In this document: piece after piece, positions 18,793 through 27,035 of the stretch | How the letters are laid out: the number at the start of each line of letters is the position of its first letter | How positions within the stretch are numbered: position 1 is the first letter of the stretch | NCBI GenBank assembly: GCA_030040315.1 | Contig: JASHTY010000181.1 | Location: 1 to 48,556 of the forward strand | DNA: 48,556 nucleotides | Direction: 5' to 3' | DNA from: Terriglobia bacterium | GTDB lineage: Bacteria > Acidobacteriota > Terriglobia > UBA7540 | Notes under the pieces: generated by a model | The model's input: the letters and a program-made list of their open reading frames with translations, nothing else | Told to the model about the DNA's origin: nothing | Databases searched by the model: none | Made by a program: the position numbers and the translations under genes

Positions 18793-20250
18793 ATGAAAGA
18801 ATTCGCCACCTGGGCGCTCGACACCGCCGTTGCTCGCGGCGCCACCTACGCCGAAGTCAGGGTGATGGACACCCGGCAGCGCTACCTTTCCACCAAGAAT
18901 GGCCAGCCTTCCCAGGTTCGGGACTCGCAATCGCTCGGCCTGGGCGTTCGCGTGATTGCTGATGGAAGCTGGGGCTTTGCTTCCACGGACGCTCTCACGC
19001 GTCATGATGTTGACCGCACCGCCGCCCTGGCCGTGGAAATCGCCCGCGCCAGTTCGCTCGCCAAAAAGCAGGCCGTCCACCTGGTTCCGGAGGAAAAAAT
19101 TCTGGATAACTGGGTCGCGCCCTGCAAGATCGATCCCTTTTCCATTCCCGTTTCTACGTGTCTTGAACTTCTGCTCAAGATCGATGCGGAATTGCGCGCC
19201 GTCAGCGGCGTGACGGTGGCCGAAGCGGCAATGGATTTCCGCCGCATCGAGCAGCTTTTTGTTTCCAGCCTTGGATCTGAGATTTATCAGCTCAAGACGC
19301 AGACGGGAACCGGTTACGCGGCCACTTCGTTTTTCGAGAGTGAGATCCAGCGGCGATCCTATCCGAATTCGTTTGGCGGACAATATCAAACCAAGGGCTA
19401 CGAGCTGGTGGAGGAATTGAATCTCCTGCAGAGCGCGCGGCGCATTGCGGAGGAATCCGTGGCACTGCACAAAGCGGAACAGTGCCCCGCCGGCGAGAAG
19501 GACATCATTCTCGACAGCTCGCAGCTTGGATTGCAGATTCACGAATCGGTCGGACACCCCATTGAGCTCGATCGCGTGCTCGGTACGGAGGCGAACTTTG
19601 CGGGAATGAGTTTTCTGACGCTCGATAAACTGGGTTCATTGCAATACGCCTCGGATATTGTGAGCATCGTCGCCGACGCCACGCCCGCGCACGGTCCCGG
19701 GCTCGGCACGTTTGCCTACGACGACGAAGGCGTGCCCGCGCAATGCACGCCGATAATCCAGTGCGGCCAGTTCGTGGGTTATCTCAGCTCGCGGGAGACG
19801 GCCGCCGCCATCGGCCGCCAGCGCTCCAGCGGTGCGATGCGCGCCGAAGGCTGGAACCGCATTCCCCTCATTCGCATGACCAACGTCAGCATCCTGCCGG
19901 GAACCTGGAAGCTCGACGATCTTTTTGCAGACACCGATGACGGCATCTACATGGAGACCAACCGGAGTTGGTCGATCGACGACCGGCGCTACAACTTTCA
20001 ATTCGGCACGGAAATCGGTTGGGAGATTAAGGGCGGAAAGAAAACCCGCATGCTGAAGAATCCCAGCTACGGCGGAATTACCACCGACTTTTGGAATTCT
20101 TGCGACGCCATCTGCGGGCCGCAATACTGGACGCTGTGGGGGACTCCCAACTGCGGCAAAGGCCAGCCGATGCAGACGATGGGCACGGGGCACGGCGCGT
20201 CTCCAGCGCGATTCCGCAAAGTGCAGGTGGGAGTGGCGTACCCGGGCTGA
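18793..20250 (+). CDS. tldD: TldD metalloprotease
   Basis: The 485-residue protein carries the zinc-binding HExxxH motif HESVGHP (H250, E251, H255) and the TldD glycine-rich C-terminal pattern near MGTGHGASPARFRKVQVG. TldD is the catalytic half of the TldD/TldE protease, which unwinds and trims peptides such as microcin precursors and antitoxins. The partner gene follows at 20440 on the same strand, separated by a palindromic repeat. There is no signal peptide, so it acts in the cytoplasm. No strong Shine-Dalgarno is seen before the ATG. Confidence 0.93.
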   Translation: MKEFATWALDTAVARGATYAEVRVMDTRQRYLSTKNGQPSQVRDSQSLGLGVRVIADGSWGFASTDALTRHDVDRTAALAVEIARASSLAKKQAVHLVPEEKILDNWVAPCKIDPFSIPVSTCLELLLKIDAELRAVSGVTVAEAAMDFRRIEQLFVSSLGSEIYQLKTQTGTGYAATSFFESEIQRRSYPNSFGGQYQTKGYELVEELNLLQSARRIAEESVALHKAEQCPAGEKDIILDSSQLGLQIHESVGHPIELDRVLGTEANFAGMSFLTLDKLGSLQYASDIVSIVADATPAHGPGLGTFAYDDEGVPAQCTPIIQCGQFVGYLSSRETAAAIGRQRSSGAMRAEGWNRIPLIRMTNVSILPGTWKLDDLFADTDDGIYMETNRSWSIDDRRYNFQFGTEIGWEIKGGKKTRMLKNPSYGGITTDFWNSCDAICGPQYWTLWGTPNCGKGQPMQTMGTGHGASPARFRKVQVGVAYPG

Positions 20251-20280
20251 TCTGCTGGAAACTGTCATGGTCTTGACCAA

Positions 20281-20351
20281 CCCCTCACCTAAATTCCACT
20301 CCCCCTCTTCCCTCCCCAGGGGAGAGGGAAGAGGGGTGATAGGGTGAGGGG
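20281..20351 (+). repeat. 71-bp G/C-rich palindromic repeat
   Basis: The outer arms CCCCTCACC (20281-20289) and GGTGAGGGG (20343-20351) and the inner arms CCCCTCTTCCCTCCCC (20302-20317) and its near-complement ending at 20336 form a long hairpin with almost no loop. It lies in the tldD-pmbA gap. Similar pyrimidine/purine palindromes are known as dispersed intergenic elements in many bacteria. It could attenuate transcription between the two genes. Confidence 0.8.
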
Positions 20352-20439
20352 TTTCTTGGCGGTGGCGATCAGCCCCTTTAACGGCCCAGCCACTGCAAGG
20401 CTTTCGGCCTAGCCGGACAATGATTACTAATTCCTTGAA

Positions 20440-21777
20440 ATGAACCTCACTCGCCAACGCGTGGAAGAAGTTTTCGACAAGGTCCTGAAATATTCCACGG
20501 CCGAGGAGACGGAAGCCACAGTTTCCGCCAACTCCTTCGCGCTGACCCGGTTTGCCAACAACACCATTCACCAAAATGTGGCGGAGGAGGGCGCCTCGCT
20601 TTCCGTGCGCGTGGTAAGCGAAGGCCGCATGGCGCGCGCAAGCACCAACAAGCTTGATGAAGCCTCCATCCGCCAGCTTTGCGAGGATGTTCTGGCGTTG
20701 GCGCGCCTGCAACCGCCCGACCCGCAATTGTTGCCCATGCCGGGGCCGCAAACCTACCGCGCCCTGGGGCGGTACTTCAACGAAACTGCGCAGCTCACGC
20801 CGCAGACTCGCGCAGAAACCGTGGCCAAGGTGTTGGAGCGCGCGGAGAAGGACGGTCTGACGGCGGCCGGGGTCTTTTCCAGCGGCGCGGGCGCCTACGG
20901 TTTGTTCAATTCACGCGGCATGAAGGCGTACCACGAGGAAACGTCGTCAGAATTTTCCGTCACCATGATGAGCGACTCCAGCTCCGGTTGGGCGAAGAAG
21001 ACCGCCCCCTACTGGATGGAGCTCGACCCCACTGAACTCGCCGAGCGCGCGGCGCAGAAGGCACTTGCCAGCCGCCAGCCTCGCGAGGTTCAGCCGGGCC
21101 GCTACACGGTCATTCTGGAACCTTCCGCCATGCTCGACCTGCTGGGTTTCCTGATTCTCGATTTCGGCGGCTTGGCTGTCCATGAGCAGCGCAGTTGCTT
21201 TACCGGCCGCGTGGGGCAGAAGGTGTTCGGCGAGAACATCAATTTCCGCGACGACGTGTTTCATCCCTTGCAGACTGGCGCTCCGTTTGACGGCGAGGGA
21301 ATTCCGCGCCAGCGCGTCTTACTGGTTGAAAAAGGGGAAGTGAAGAACTTGGTCTATTCTCGCCAGTCCGCGCACAAGCTGGGCGCGCAACCCACGGGCC
21401 ATGGATTTCCGCTGCCCAATGAGTATCCTGAAGCCCCGATTAATATCGTGATGGACGGCGATCGCTCAAACGTGGATGAGATGATTCGTTCAACCCAGCG
21501 CGGCCTTCTGGTGACCCGCTTCTGGTACATTCGCGAGGTCGATCCGTACAAAAAGATTCTGACCGGAATGACTCGCGATGGAACGTTCATGATTGAAGAT
21601 GGAAAAATCAGCTACGGAGTGAGAAACCTGCGCTTTAATCAAAGCATCATTGATATGCTTGGCCAGATTGAAATGATGAGCCCACCACAGCGCACCGCCG
21701 GGGAAGAGTCATTTGAAATGGTCGTCCCCGCCGCCAAGATTCGCGAGTTCAATTTTGCGTCGACGACTAAATACTGA
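20440..21777 (+). CDS. pmbA: TldE/PmbA-type subunit of the TldD/E protease
   Basis: The 445-residue protein starts at ATG 20440 and shows the TldE/PmbA pattern: an N-terminal region with FANNTIHQNVAEEGASLSVR, a central region VHEQRSCFTGRVGQKVFG, and no HExxxH zinc motif. In characterised pairs TldE is the non-catalytic half of a heterodimer with TldD. It follows tldD, which fits that role. The ribosome-binding site is weak. Confidence 0.9.
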   Translation: MNLTRQRVEEVFDKVLKYSTAEETEATVSANSFALTRFANNTIHQNVAEEGASLSVRVVSEGRMARASTNKLDEASIRQLCEDVLALARLQPPDPQLLPMPGPQTYRALGRYFNETAQLTPQTRAETVAKVLERAEKDGLTAAGVFSSGAGAYGLFNSRGMKAYHEETSSEFSVTMMSDSSSGWAKKTAPYWMELDPTELAERAAQKALASRQPREVQPGRYTVILEPSAMLDLLGFLILDFGGLAVHEQRSCFTGRVGQKVFGENINFRDDVFHPLQTGAPFDGEGIPRQRVLLVEKGEVKNLVYSRQSAHKLGAQPTGHGFPLPNEYPEAPINIVMDGDRSNVDEMIRSTQRGLLVTRFWYIREVDPYKKILTGMTRDGTFMIEDGKISYGVRNLRFNQSIIDMLGQIEMMSPPQRTAGEESFEMVVPAAKIREFNFASTTKY

Positions 21778-21789
21778 TTGCCCGGCTTT

Positions 21790-21837
21790 GTGGCATGGCC
21801 ATCCTGTCCATGCGCACGGGCAGGATGCCCGTGCCAC
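21790..21837 (+). repeat. 48-bp imperfect palindromic repeat, copy 2
   Basis: It runs from GTGGCATGGCCATCC to GGATGCCCGTGCCAC, with 41 of 48 bases identical to 11113-11160, and sits between pmbA and the tRNA promoter. Two copies 10 kb apart in unrelated contexts mark a dispersed family. Confidence 0.8.
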
Positions 21838-21851
21838 GAAGCATCCCTGCC

Positions 21852-21880
21852 TTGACATGCCCAGCGGCCGGATGTTAGAA
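21852..21880 (+). promoter_or_regulatory. tRNA-Glu promoter
   Basis: TTGACA (21852-21857), a 17-bp spacer and TTAGAA (21875-21880) precede the tRNA by 17 nt, the expected geometry for a strong constitutive promoter. Confidence 0.7.
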
Positions 21881-21897
21881 AAAAGAATCTACTCTTT

Positions 21898-21972
21898 GGC
21901 GCTATCGTCTAGGGGTTAGGACGTCAGATTCTCAATCTGAAAACCCGGGTTCGATTCCCGGTAGCGCTACCA
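21898..21972 (+). tRNA. tRNA-Glu (anticodon CTC)
   Basis: The 75-nt sequence folds as a cloverleaf. The acceptor GGCGCTA pairs with TAGCGCT (G1-T wobble). The anticodon stem TCAGA/TCTGA encloses loop TTCTCAA with anticodon CTC, and the T arm is CCGGG-TTCGATT-CCCGG. The CCA end is encoded (21970-21972). The TCGTCTAGGGG D-arm beginning is typical of tRNA-Glu. Its 3' half is the insertion target for the downstream island and remains intact. Confidence 0.97.
21928..21972 (+). other. Attachment site attL within tRNA-Glu
   Basis: These 45 bases, from the anticodon loop to CCA, recur in the same orientation at 36583-36627 (44/45) and 37631-37675 (40/45). Direct repeats of a tRNA 3' end next to an integrase remnant are the mark of site-specific integration. 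Confidence 0.9.
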
Positions 21973-22007
21973 AGTCTAATCTCTGACAATTCAATCAGTT
22001 ATCTTCA

Positions 22008-22040
22008 CCTGTGATTGTCGATGTTCTGACAGGCTTTTTT
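22008..22040 (+). terminator. Likely terminator after tRNA-Glu
   Basis: CCTGT (22008-22012) pairs with ACAGG (22029-22033), followed by C and six Ts. The stem is short (5 bp), but the T-run and the position 35 nt after the tRNA fit a terminator; it would also end the convergent integrase remnant. Confidence 0.5.
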
Positions 22041-22041
22041 G

Positions 22042-22395
22042 CTAGTGACCACCGTCTGTGACCACCTTTTGGCTTCCCGCCATGACCCTAAATGCTCGAT
22101 CAACCGAATCCTGCTCCGGGTGACAGTAGCGGGCAGTTATCGTGACTGAGCTGTGCCCCGCGATCTTGGCAAGGGTGAAGCCATCGCAGCCGGATTCTGC
22201 CAAGTTAGTCAGGAAACTGTGGCGCAAACAGTAAATCTCAAAAGGTTTCACTTCGGACAGCTTCGAACCTTTCTTCGTGGCTTCCGAGATATCCGTCAGG
22301 GCTTTTGTGTGATACTTCTGCGCCATTCGTTGGACCAAGCGGCCGCACTTCGAGCTATTTTTGAATACGTACCGGCGGTCCCCGCCAGTATCCGA
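22042..22395 (-). pseudogene. Tyrosine recombinase (phage-type integrase), C-terminal remnant
   Basis: The minus strand encodes the catalytic C-terminal part of a tyrosine recombinase. CLRHSFLTNLAESG holds the second catalytic Arg and its His, KIAGHSSVTITARYCHP holds the GHSS motif and the likely nucleophile Tyr, and the product ends KVVTDGGH. An in-frame TGA at 22396-22398 closes the frame upstream, and no start, box I arginine or N-terminal DNA-binding domain follows. Intact enzymes have about 350-400 residues; only about 117 codons remain. The gene lies 70 nt from the tRNA CCA end and points towards it. It is almost certainly inactive. Confidence 0.88.
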
Positions 22396-22467
22396 TCAGG
22401 GATAAGGACTTGCGAGCGTCAGGTACTGGCCAGTATTTGCCGAAAACATTTGAGCTTTTGAGTGATT

Positions 22468-23058
22468 TCAATAATTCACGAGCCATGGCTTACCCCGGCA
22501 GAGGGCGATGCACATAGAATTAATCAGAGTGCATGACAGCAGAATATTACTCTCAGCTCTTTCGCTTGTATGGTATCGATAGCTGTCGGTTGCGGAATGG
22601 TGATGTATGCGGCTTGTCGACTCTGAAACAGACCCTCTCTTAACCGCCGCAGAATTCTCTCCATTATCTGAGACGCACACAACAATAAGTGTCGTAGTCA
22701 AGCGGCTCCGATGCTCGTAAGACAACATGCCCTTGTACCGCCAGCACGTGTTGTACATGTTGTGTAATTTATGGCCGTCAGCAAACAGATGCTTCAACAC
22801 GGAACCAACTGCATGTACCTGAACCGCCGTATGTAGCCCGAATATTGCGCCGCGTGATCCGCGCACGCAGAGCTGACCGTTGGTCTCTATGATAAAGCTG
22901 CGCTCGAACATCTTTGGCTGCACTGCCGATCTCTTCGCCAGGGCGCCGATCAGAATCAATTTAGATATCGAAACATCTCGATTAGCCTCGGACAGTATGG
23001 TTGTTGCGCCTTTCATTTGTGCTGCAGTTGATCGGTGGGCCACAAGGACGCGCAACAA
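22468..23058 (-). CDS. Doubtful hypothetical protein
   Basis: An open frame of 196 codons has no recognisable domain, signal peptide or membrane helix and no convincing ribosome-binding site. The stretch is less G+C-rich (about 48%) than its surroundings and lies between the broken integrase and a MITE-like repeat, so it may be decayed element DNA. The product is rich in Ser, Thr and His and begins MLRVLVAHRSTAAQ, faintly like a response-regulator start, but no receiver-domain aspartates follow. I keep it only as a possible gene. Confidence 0.25.
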   Translation of the reverse strand: MLRVLVAHRSTAAQMKGATTILSEANRDVSISKLILIGALAKRSAVQPKMFERSFIIETNGQLCVRGSRGAIFGLHTAVQVHAVGSVLKHLFADGHKLHNMYNTCWRYKGMLSYEHRSRLTTTLIVVCVSDNGENSAAVKRGSVSESTSRIHHHSATDSYRYHTSERAESNILLSCTLINSMCIALCRGKPWLVNY

Positions 23059-23089
23059 GTCTAACCATTAGGGCGATCGACTAGAAGCC

Positions 23090-23269
23090 ATTGCAAAACC
23101 CCGTGCAACTTCATGAAAATCTTGACCAACCCCGAGCGAAGCCAGAAACCAGGAAAATGCAGCGCACTAAGTCCTTTGTTTTCAATAGACCGATTAAGCC
23201 ACCTGTCTTGGAATCGGGGGTGCGAGCCTAGGGTTCATGTTTTCAATGCCTTATCGGGGGTTTTGCAAT
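23090..23269. mobile_element. 180-bp MITE-like element
   Basis: The ends are inverted repeats: ATTGCAAAACCCCG at 23090-23103 and CGGGGGTTTTGCAAT at 23255-23269. No open frame lies inside, and no clear target-site duplication is visible. It looks like a non-autonomous transposon relic or a deletion derivative of an IS. The 23270-23427 stretch beyond it holds nothing I recognise. Confidence 0.6.
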
Positions 23270-23427
23270 AGCTTGTAGATGTTCCGCTCGATGGTATGTA
23301 AACAGTGGGCTATTAGGCAGGAGTAATCCGCAAATCGGCGGGCCAACTCCCGTGAGGCAGACGACAATCATAGAACCCATGGCACATCAAGGCCCTTGCG
23401 CGGGAACGTGGAAATCGCACGTCTCGA

Positions 23428-24606
23428 TCACATAAAGTTTCTCGTGTGGTGGGCAGAGAGTCTCGTGGCTTGGAAGGAGTCAAACCCCAGACCGTGAAGG
23501 CGATCGCGCCGGGCGGCATCCATCTCGCGATGAAGGAGGAAGACTTGGCGAGCTCCGGCGCGGACTTGTTGAGGTGCAACACCTCCACCCGCAAGTATCA
23601 TCAACGCATCAGAAACATAAGGGCTGAGACCGGACACCGAGGCGAGCATTCGGCTCCGCCGTTCCACGGCCGCGGCCAGAGAGGAGCGCCGCTCGGGCTC
23701 ACGCTCGAGCACATAGCGCAGGTGCTCCATGCCAAAGGCCACGTGCCGCGCCTCATCGCGGTGGGCGAGTCTTGCGAGCGTCGCGGTCACAGGGTCAGGC
23801 GCGAATTGTTCAAGAAAAGTGAGCAGGGTGAGAAACGTTCCCTCGCCCATGACGCAGAGCAGAAACGCTGCGGTGGTAAAGTCCGGCTCCTCCAACAGAG
23901 TTTGGAGTGAGAGTTGCCCACTGTTGGCGGTGGTTCCCAGTCCGATGCCTCCGGCTTCCGCGCGCCAGGTGAACGCCTCCGCGTGGCGAGCTTCGTCGGC
24001 CACTTGAACGGCGAGCACCTCCACCACCTCACGATAGTGCGGGTGAATGCGCGGGATAAAGCGCGCGGGCACGTAAAGCGCGGCAAACTCATTCTCCGTA
24101 AGGAACGTCATGATCTGGGCGAGCGCTGCTTCCAATTCAGCGGGGAGTTTGGGCAAGCTGCTCCAGGGAATGTCTCGCGCGGCAGACCACTGGTTGGCTG
24201 CAGCCTGTTTATAGATGCTTGCCAGCTCCTGGGCCCACACGTCGCGTTTTTGGCAAAGAGTGAAAGCAAACTTCGGCCCACCCCGCTCAATCTTCCCGCC
24301 CCTTGGCGCCAAGCCCCAATTCGGGTCTGCCGATTCCGCCACATGATTGCCGGGCGCGACCACGGGTGCAGTGCCCGCGCCCTTTTCGATCCGATAGCAA
24401 TTGGGTCCGGAGCTTCCAACGTAGCAGTGGCCCTCTTCGCGGCACCACGCCCCCAATGCCTCGAAAAAATCCGATGAGTCCGCGCGCACTTCCAGCAGTT
24501 CGCCCGCGGTTAACCCGGCGAGCGCCCGCCGCAAAAGCACAGGCGTGCCCTCATGGATGGCGAGATCCTCAAGATCGATCTGTGCTTTTGGAGATTGTTC
24601 GGGCAT
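23428..24606 (-). CDS. TusA-like domain fused to a diiron ferritin-like domain
   Basis: I prefer the ATG at 24606 (392 residues) to an in-frame TTG at 24636; either way the start overlaps the PhnD-like gene. Residues about 10-75 resemble a TusA/SirA domain (LLRRALAGLTAGELLEVRAD, AWCREEGHCYV), but the sulfur-carrying CPxP motif is missing (HEGTPV instead). Residues about 155-320 form a helical ferritin-like domain with ligands in two repeats: E171/E173 then DEARH (204-208), and E255 then DEARH (284-288). That set is expected for a non-haem diiron site, as in AurF-like oxygenases and ferritin-like oxidases. I infer an O2-dependent oxidase or oxygenase; the TusA-like part may bind a partner. It is the last gene of a three-gene operon. 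Confidence 0.8.
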   Translation of the reverse strand: MPEQSPKAQIDLEDLAIHEGTPVLLRRALAGLTAGELLEVRADSSDFFEALGAWCREEGHCYVGSSGPNCYRIEKGAGTAPVVAPGNHVAESADPNWGLAPRGGKIERGGPKFAFTLCQKRDVWAQELASIYKQAAANQWSAARDIPWSSLPKLPAELEAALAQIMTFLTENEFAALYVPARFIPRIHPHYREVVEVLAVQVADEARHAEAFTWRAEAGGIGLGTTANSGQLSLQTLLEEPDFTTAAFLLCVMGEGTFLTLLTFLEQFAPDPVTATLARLAHRDEARHVAFGMEHLRYVLEREPERRSSLAAAVERRSRMLASVSGLSPYVSDALMILAGGGVAPQQVRAGARQVFLLHREMDAARRDRLHGLGFDSFQATRLSAHHTRNFM

Positions 24607-25429
24607 AGAACCTGAATCTTTCGACGGCGCGCTCAAGCTGGCCGTAGCCGGTCGTGCGGGCGGGCAGCCACCGTTTCAAGCCCTCGAGTTCCATCAACGC
24701 GCGCACTTCCGGGTCCTCGAAGGACATGCCCAACAGGGTCTCCACAAAAGGCTGCCAGCGCTCCCGCATCAGGTCAGCCCGAACTGTGAAGTTGCAATGA
24801 TCAAAGTGTGCGGTAGACGCCAGTATGCGCGTTGTTCCGGGGTCGAGTGTGCCTTCATTGATGAACACCGTGTAGTTCCCGTCCAGCAGGCAGGCTGCGT
24901 CCACCTTTCCTGCGGCCAACGCCCGCGCCGCATCGCGCTCGCCGCCTACGTGGTCGCCGTGTTTGCCGACCATGACATTATGGTACAGAACGTGGCACTG
25001 CTCTCCCGGGACCACTCCGGCCTCGGCCAGCAGCAAGAGCGGAATCAGAGTCGCTTGCGGGGAATCGGACGCGCCTACAGCAATGGTCTTCCCTTTGAGA
25101 TCACCGAGACTCATAAAGCCAGAATCTCTACGCACTACAATCTTGGACGTCAGGTCGCGGTCCGAGTCGCGCATGGCGATAGCGCGACATCCCTTTCGAC
25201 TGTCAAGCTGGCTCTTGACCCAGGCCAGAGGAGAATTCCACGCCACATCAATTTCCCCGGAAAGACTCGCCGCGACTTGGGCATCGTAATTAGAGAAGAG
25301 GACGTAGTCGATGGCCGCGCCGTGCGCCGCAAAATAGGGCACGAAGCCTTCCCAAATGGTCACAACCTTCGGATCGTAAGCAACGGCCCCCACGCGCAGC
25401 GGGCCGGCAGGGGTTCGAATTGCGGTCAT
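24569..25429 (-). CDS. PhnD/SsuA-like substrate-binding protein without signal peptide
   Basis: The 286-residue protein starts at an ATG with AAGGAGGG upstream. It has the periplasmic-binding-protein type 2 fold of the phosphonate/aliphatic sulfonate binding family: VGAVAYDPKVVTIWEGF, SGEIDVAWNSPLAWV and LKGKTIAVGASDSPQATLI. It has no signal peptide or lipobox, and no ABC permease or ATPase lies nearby. It therefore probably works inside the cell as a ligand sensor, carrier or enzyme, like ThiY/THI5-related members of this fold. It lies between the flavoprotein and diiron genes, overlapping the latter by 38 nt. Confidence 0.82.
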   Translation of the reverse strand: MTAIRTPAGPLRVGAVAYDPKVVTIWEGFVPYFAAHGAAIDYVLFSNYDAQVAASLSGEIDVAWNSPLAWVKSQLDSRKGCRAIAMRDSDRDLTSKIVVRRDSGFMSLGDLKGKTIAVGASDSPQATLIPLLLLAEAGVVPGEQCHVLYHNVMVGKHGDHVGGERDAARALAAGKVDAACLLDGNYTVFINEGTLDPGTTRILASTAHFDHCNFTVRADLMRERWQPFVETLLGMSFEDPEVRALMELEGLKRWLPARTTGYGQLERAVERFRFYARTISKSTDRS

Positions 25430-25451
25430 AAGCCAAATCCCTCCTTCTGGG

Positions 25452-26600
25452 TTAGAACAGCGGAATTCCCAAACATGCTTTGCCCAGGAATTCCTTCAGA
25501 ACGTCGGTTGCCGGCGCCATCACCGCAGCCGCCTGCGCGTCGCGAAATACCCGCTCCAAGCCGCCCCGTTTTCCATACGCCGACCCTCCCCCCAGTGTCA
25601 TGGCGCGGGAAGTGACGGCGAGAGCCGCTTCCGCGGCCTTGGCCTTGATGCCGAGGATATCGAGCATCGCTTCCGGGTCGCCGCTTCCGGCGCGGCGCAA
25701 TGTTTCCGCAAGGTAAGCACGCGCCGACCGCAGCTCCAGTGCCATTTCCGCGGCCAGGAACTGCACGCGCGGAATCGCTGCCAGGGGGGCACTGCCGGCG
25801 TGCTCATACTTTCGTGTGGTAACGTGCGCCGAGGAAAGCTGGAATGCGGCGCCTGCGATCCCCAGTGAAACCGCCGCGGCGCCAATTTGAAAATTCGGGA
25901 GCACCACCCCCATCATGGTTTGAAATCCGCTCCCTTCGGGCCCCAGGCGGTCCTGGTCGCGCAGTTCCACGCTGTCAAGTTTCATGGGCGCGCTGGCATT
26001 CCCGGCCAGACCAAGACCTTCGAAAGATTTTCCGACCTCAAAGCCCCTGGTACCCTTTGCCACAAGATACAGATCTAAATCCGTGGGACCGACGGCGCCC
26101 GCCTTGCGGGTGGAAACCACATAGCTGTCTGCTTCACCCGCGCTGGTTACAAAACTCTTTTGAGCCTCCAGGCGAAGCCCGTCGCCGTTCCGCGTGACCT
26201 CACTGACGGGCATATAGAAGTGACCCCCCGAGCCTGCCTCACTGAATGCCAGCGTCGTCAGGTGTTCGCCGCGCGCGATGGCTGGAAGCAGGCTTCGTTT
26301 GAGCTCGTTGCTGCCCTTGGCCACGATCACTGCCGTTCCACAGCAATGCATCAGAGTAACCATGGCGGTCGAGGCGCATGCTGCGCCGAGCGTCTCAAGC
26401 GCCCGAGCCGCATCGGCCATACTGCCGCCGGCCCCTCCATACTCGACGGGGACGGTAAGCCCCAAAAGGCCGGCTCGGCCTAGTTCCTGAATATTCAATC
26501 GCGGAAAACTGCGCGAGAGGTCAACTTCGTCAGCACGGGGAGCCAAAACTTCCTTAGACAATCTCTCGTTCGCCGCGAGTAACTCTTGAATAGTCGTCAT
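25452..26600 (-). CDS. Acyl-CoA dehydrogenase-like flavoprotein, catalytic Glu not found
   Basis: The 382-residue product starts at an ATG with GGAGG 7 nt upstream and leads the operon. It has the ACAD domains in order: N-terminal helices (to about 110), the beta domain with LAFSEAGSGGHFYMPVSEV and KSFVTSAGEADSYVV for flavin contact, and the C-terminal helices (from about 225). The position of the usual catalytic Glu (EGT in medium-chain enzymes) reads AVMAPATDVLKEF, and the alternative Glu site of isovaleryl-CoA-type enzymes is also not acidic (VLPNFQIGAA). It may therefore be a flavin monooxygenase-like or otherwise altered ACAD rather than a beta-oxidation enzyme. No CoA-ligase, thiolase or ETF gene is near. 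Confidence 0.85.
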   Translation of the reverse strand: MTTIQELLAANERLSKEVLAPRADEVDLSRSFPRLNIQELGRAGLLGLTVPVEYGGAGGSMADAARALETLGAACASTAMVTLMHCCGTAVIVAKGSNELKRSLLPAIARGEHLTTLAFSEAGSGGHFYMPVSEVTRNGDGLRLEAQKSFVTSAGEADSYVVSTRKAGAVGPTDLDLYLVAKGTRGFEVGKSFEGLGLAGNASAPMKLDSVELRDQDRLGPEGSGFQTMMGVVLPNFQIGAAAVSLGIAGAAFQLSSAHVTTRKYEHAGSAPLAAIPRVQFLAAEMALELRSARAYLAETLRRAGSGDPEAMLDILGIKAKAAEAALAVTSRAMTLGGGSAYGKRGGLERVFRDAQAAAVMAPATDVLKEFLGKACLGIPLF

Positions 26601-27035
26601 GAAATAACCTCCGTGGATCTGAATTGATTTGTTGAAGCGCTGGCCTGGGGTAAGCTCGTCAAAACCTCGAACCGACGGCTGCGATCAGCGGCCAAACCTG
26701 ACTCACTGGCGACAACCCACCAAGGGTTCGGTTGGCAGGTGCGCACGCGTGTCGCTACCCGATGTTGCATTGAGAATGTTGAGGAAACGGCCGCCGGACG
26801 TTTATGCTTCAGGCGTTCAAGTGAATCCCTGGGGTTTTATCCGGCAAGGCGAGTGAACGCGGTGGGTCTTGCGCCTTATGACCATTTGATCTGCAACTGC
26901 CAAGGTCTTTGCTCCCCTTCAATCGCTGGGATGGCAGGGCGGAATTATACTTTTCCCTATGACGCTTGCCAAGACCGCGAAAACCCGAGACGTTCCTATT
27001 GCGGATTGAAGTCACACTCATATGACGCTCCGCCA
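26601..27035. other. 435-bp gene-free stretch with one folded element
   Basis: No credible gene is seen. It is the leader side of the ACAD operon (minus) and lies after the RND gene stop. GCGACA (26709-26714) and TGTCGC (26750-26755) form a 6-bp stem around a small hairpin, ACCC (26715-26718) with GGGT (26724-26727). This could be part of a leader RNA of the ACAD operon about 110-150 nt before its start. I do not recognise it as a known riboswitch. Confidence 0.4.
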
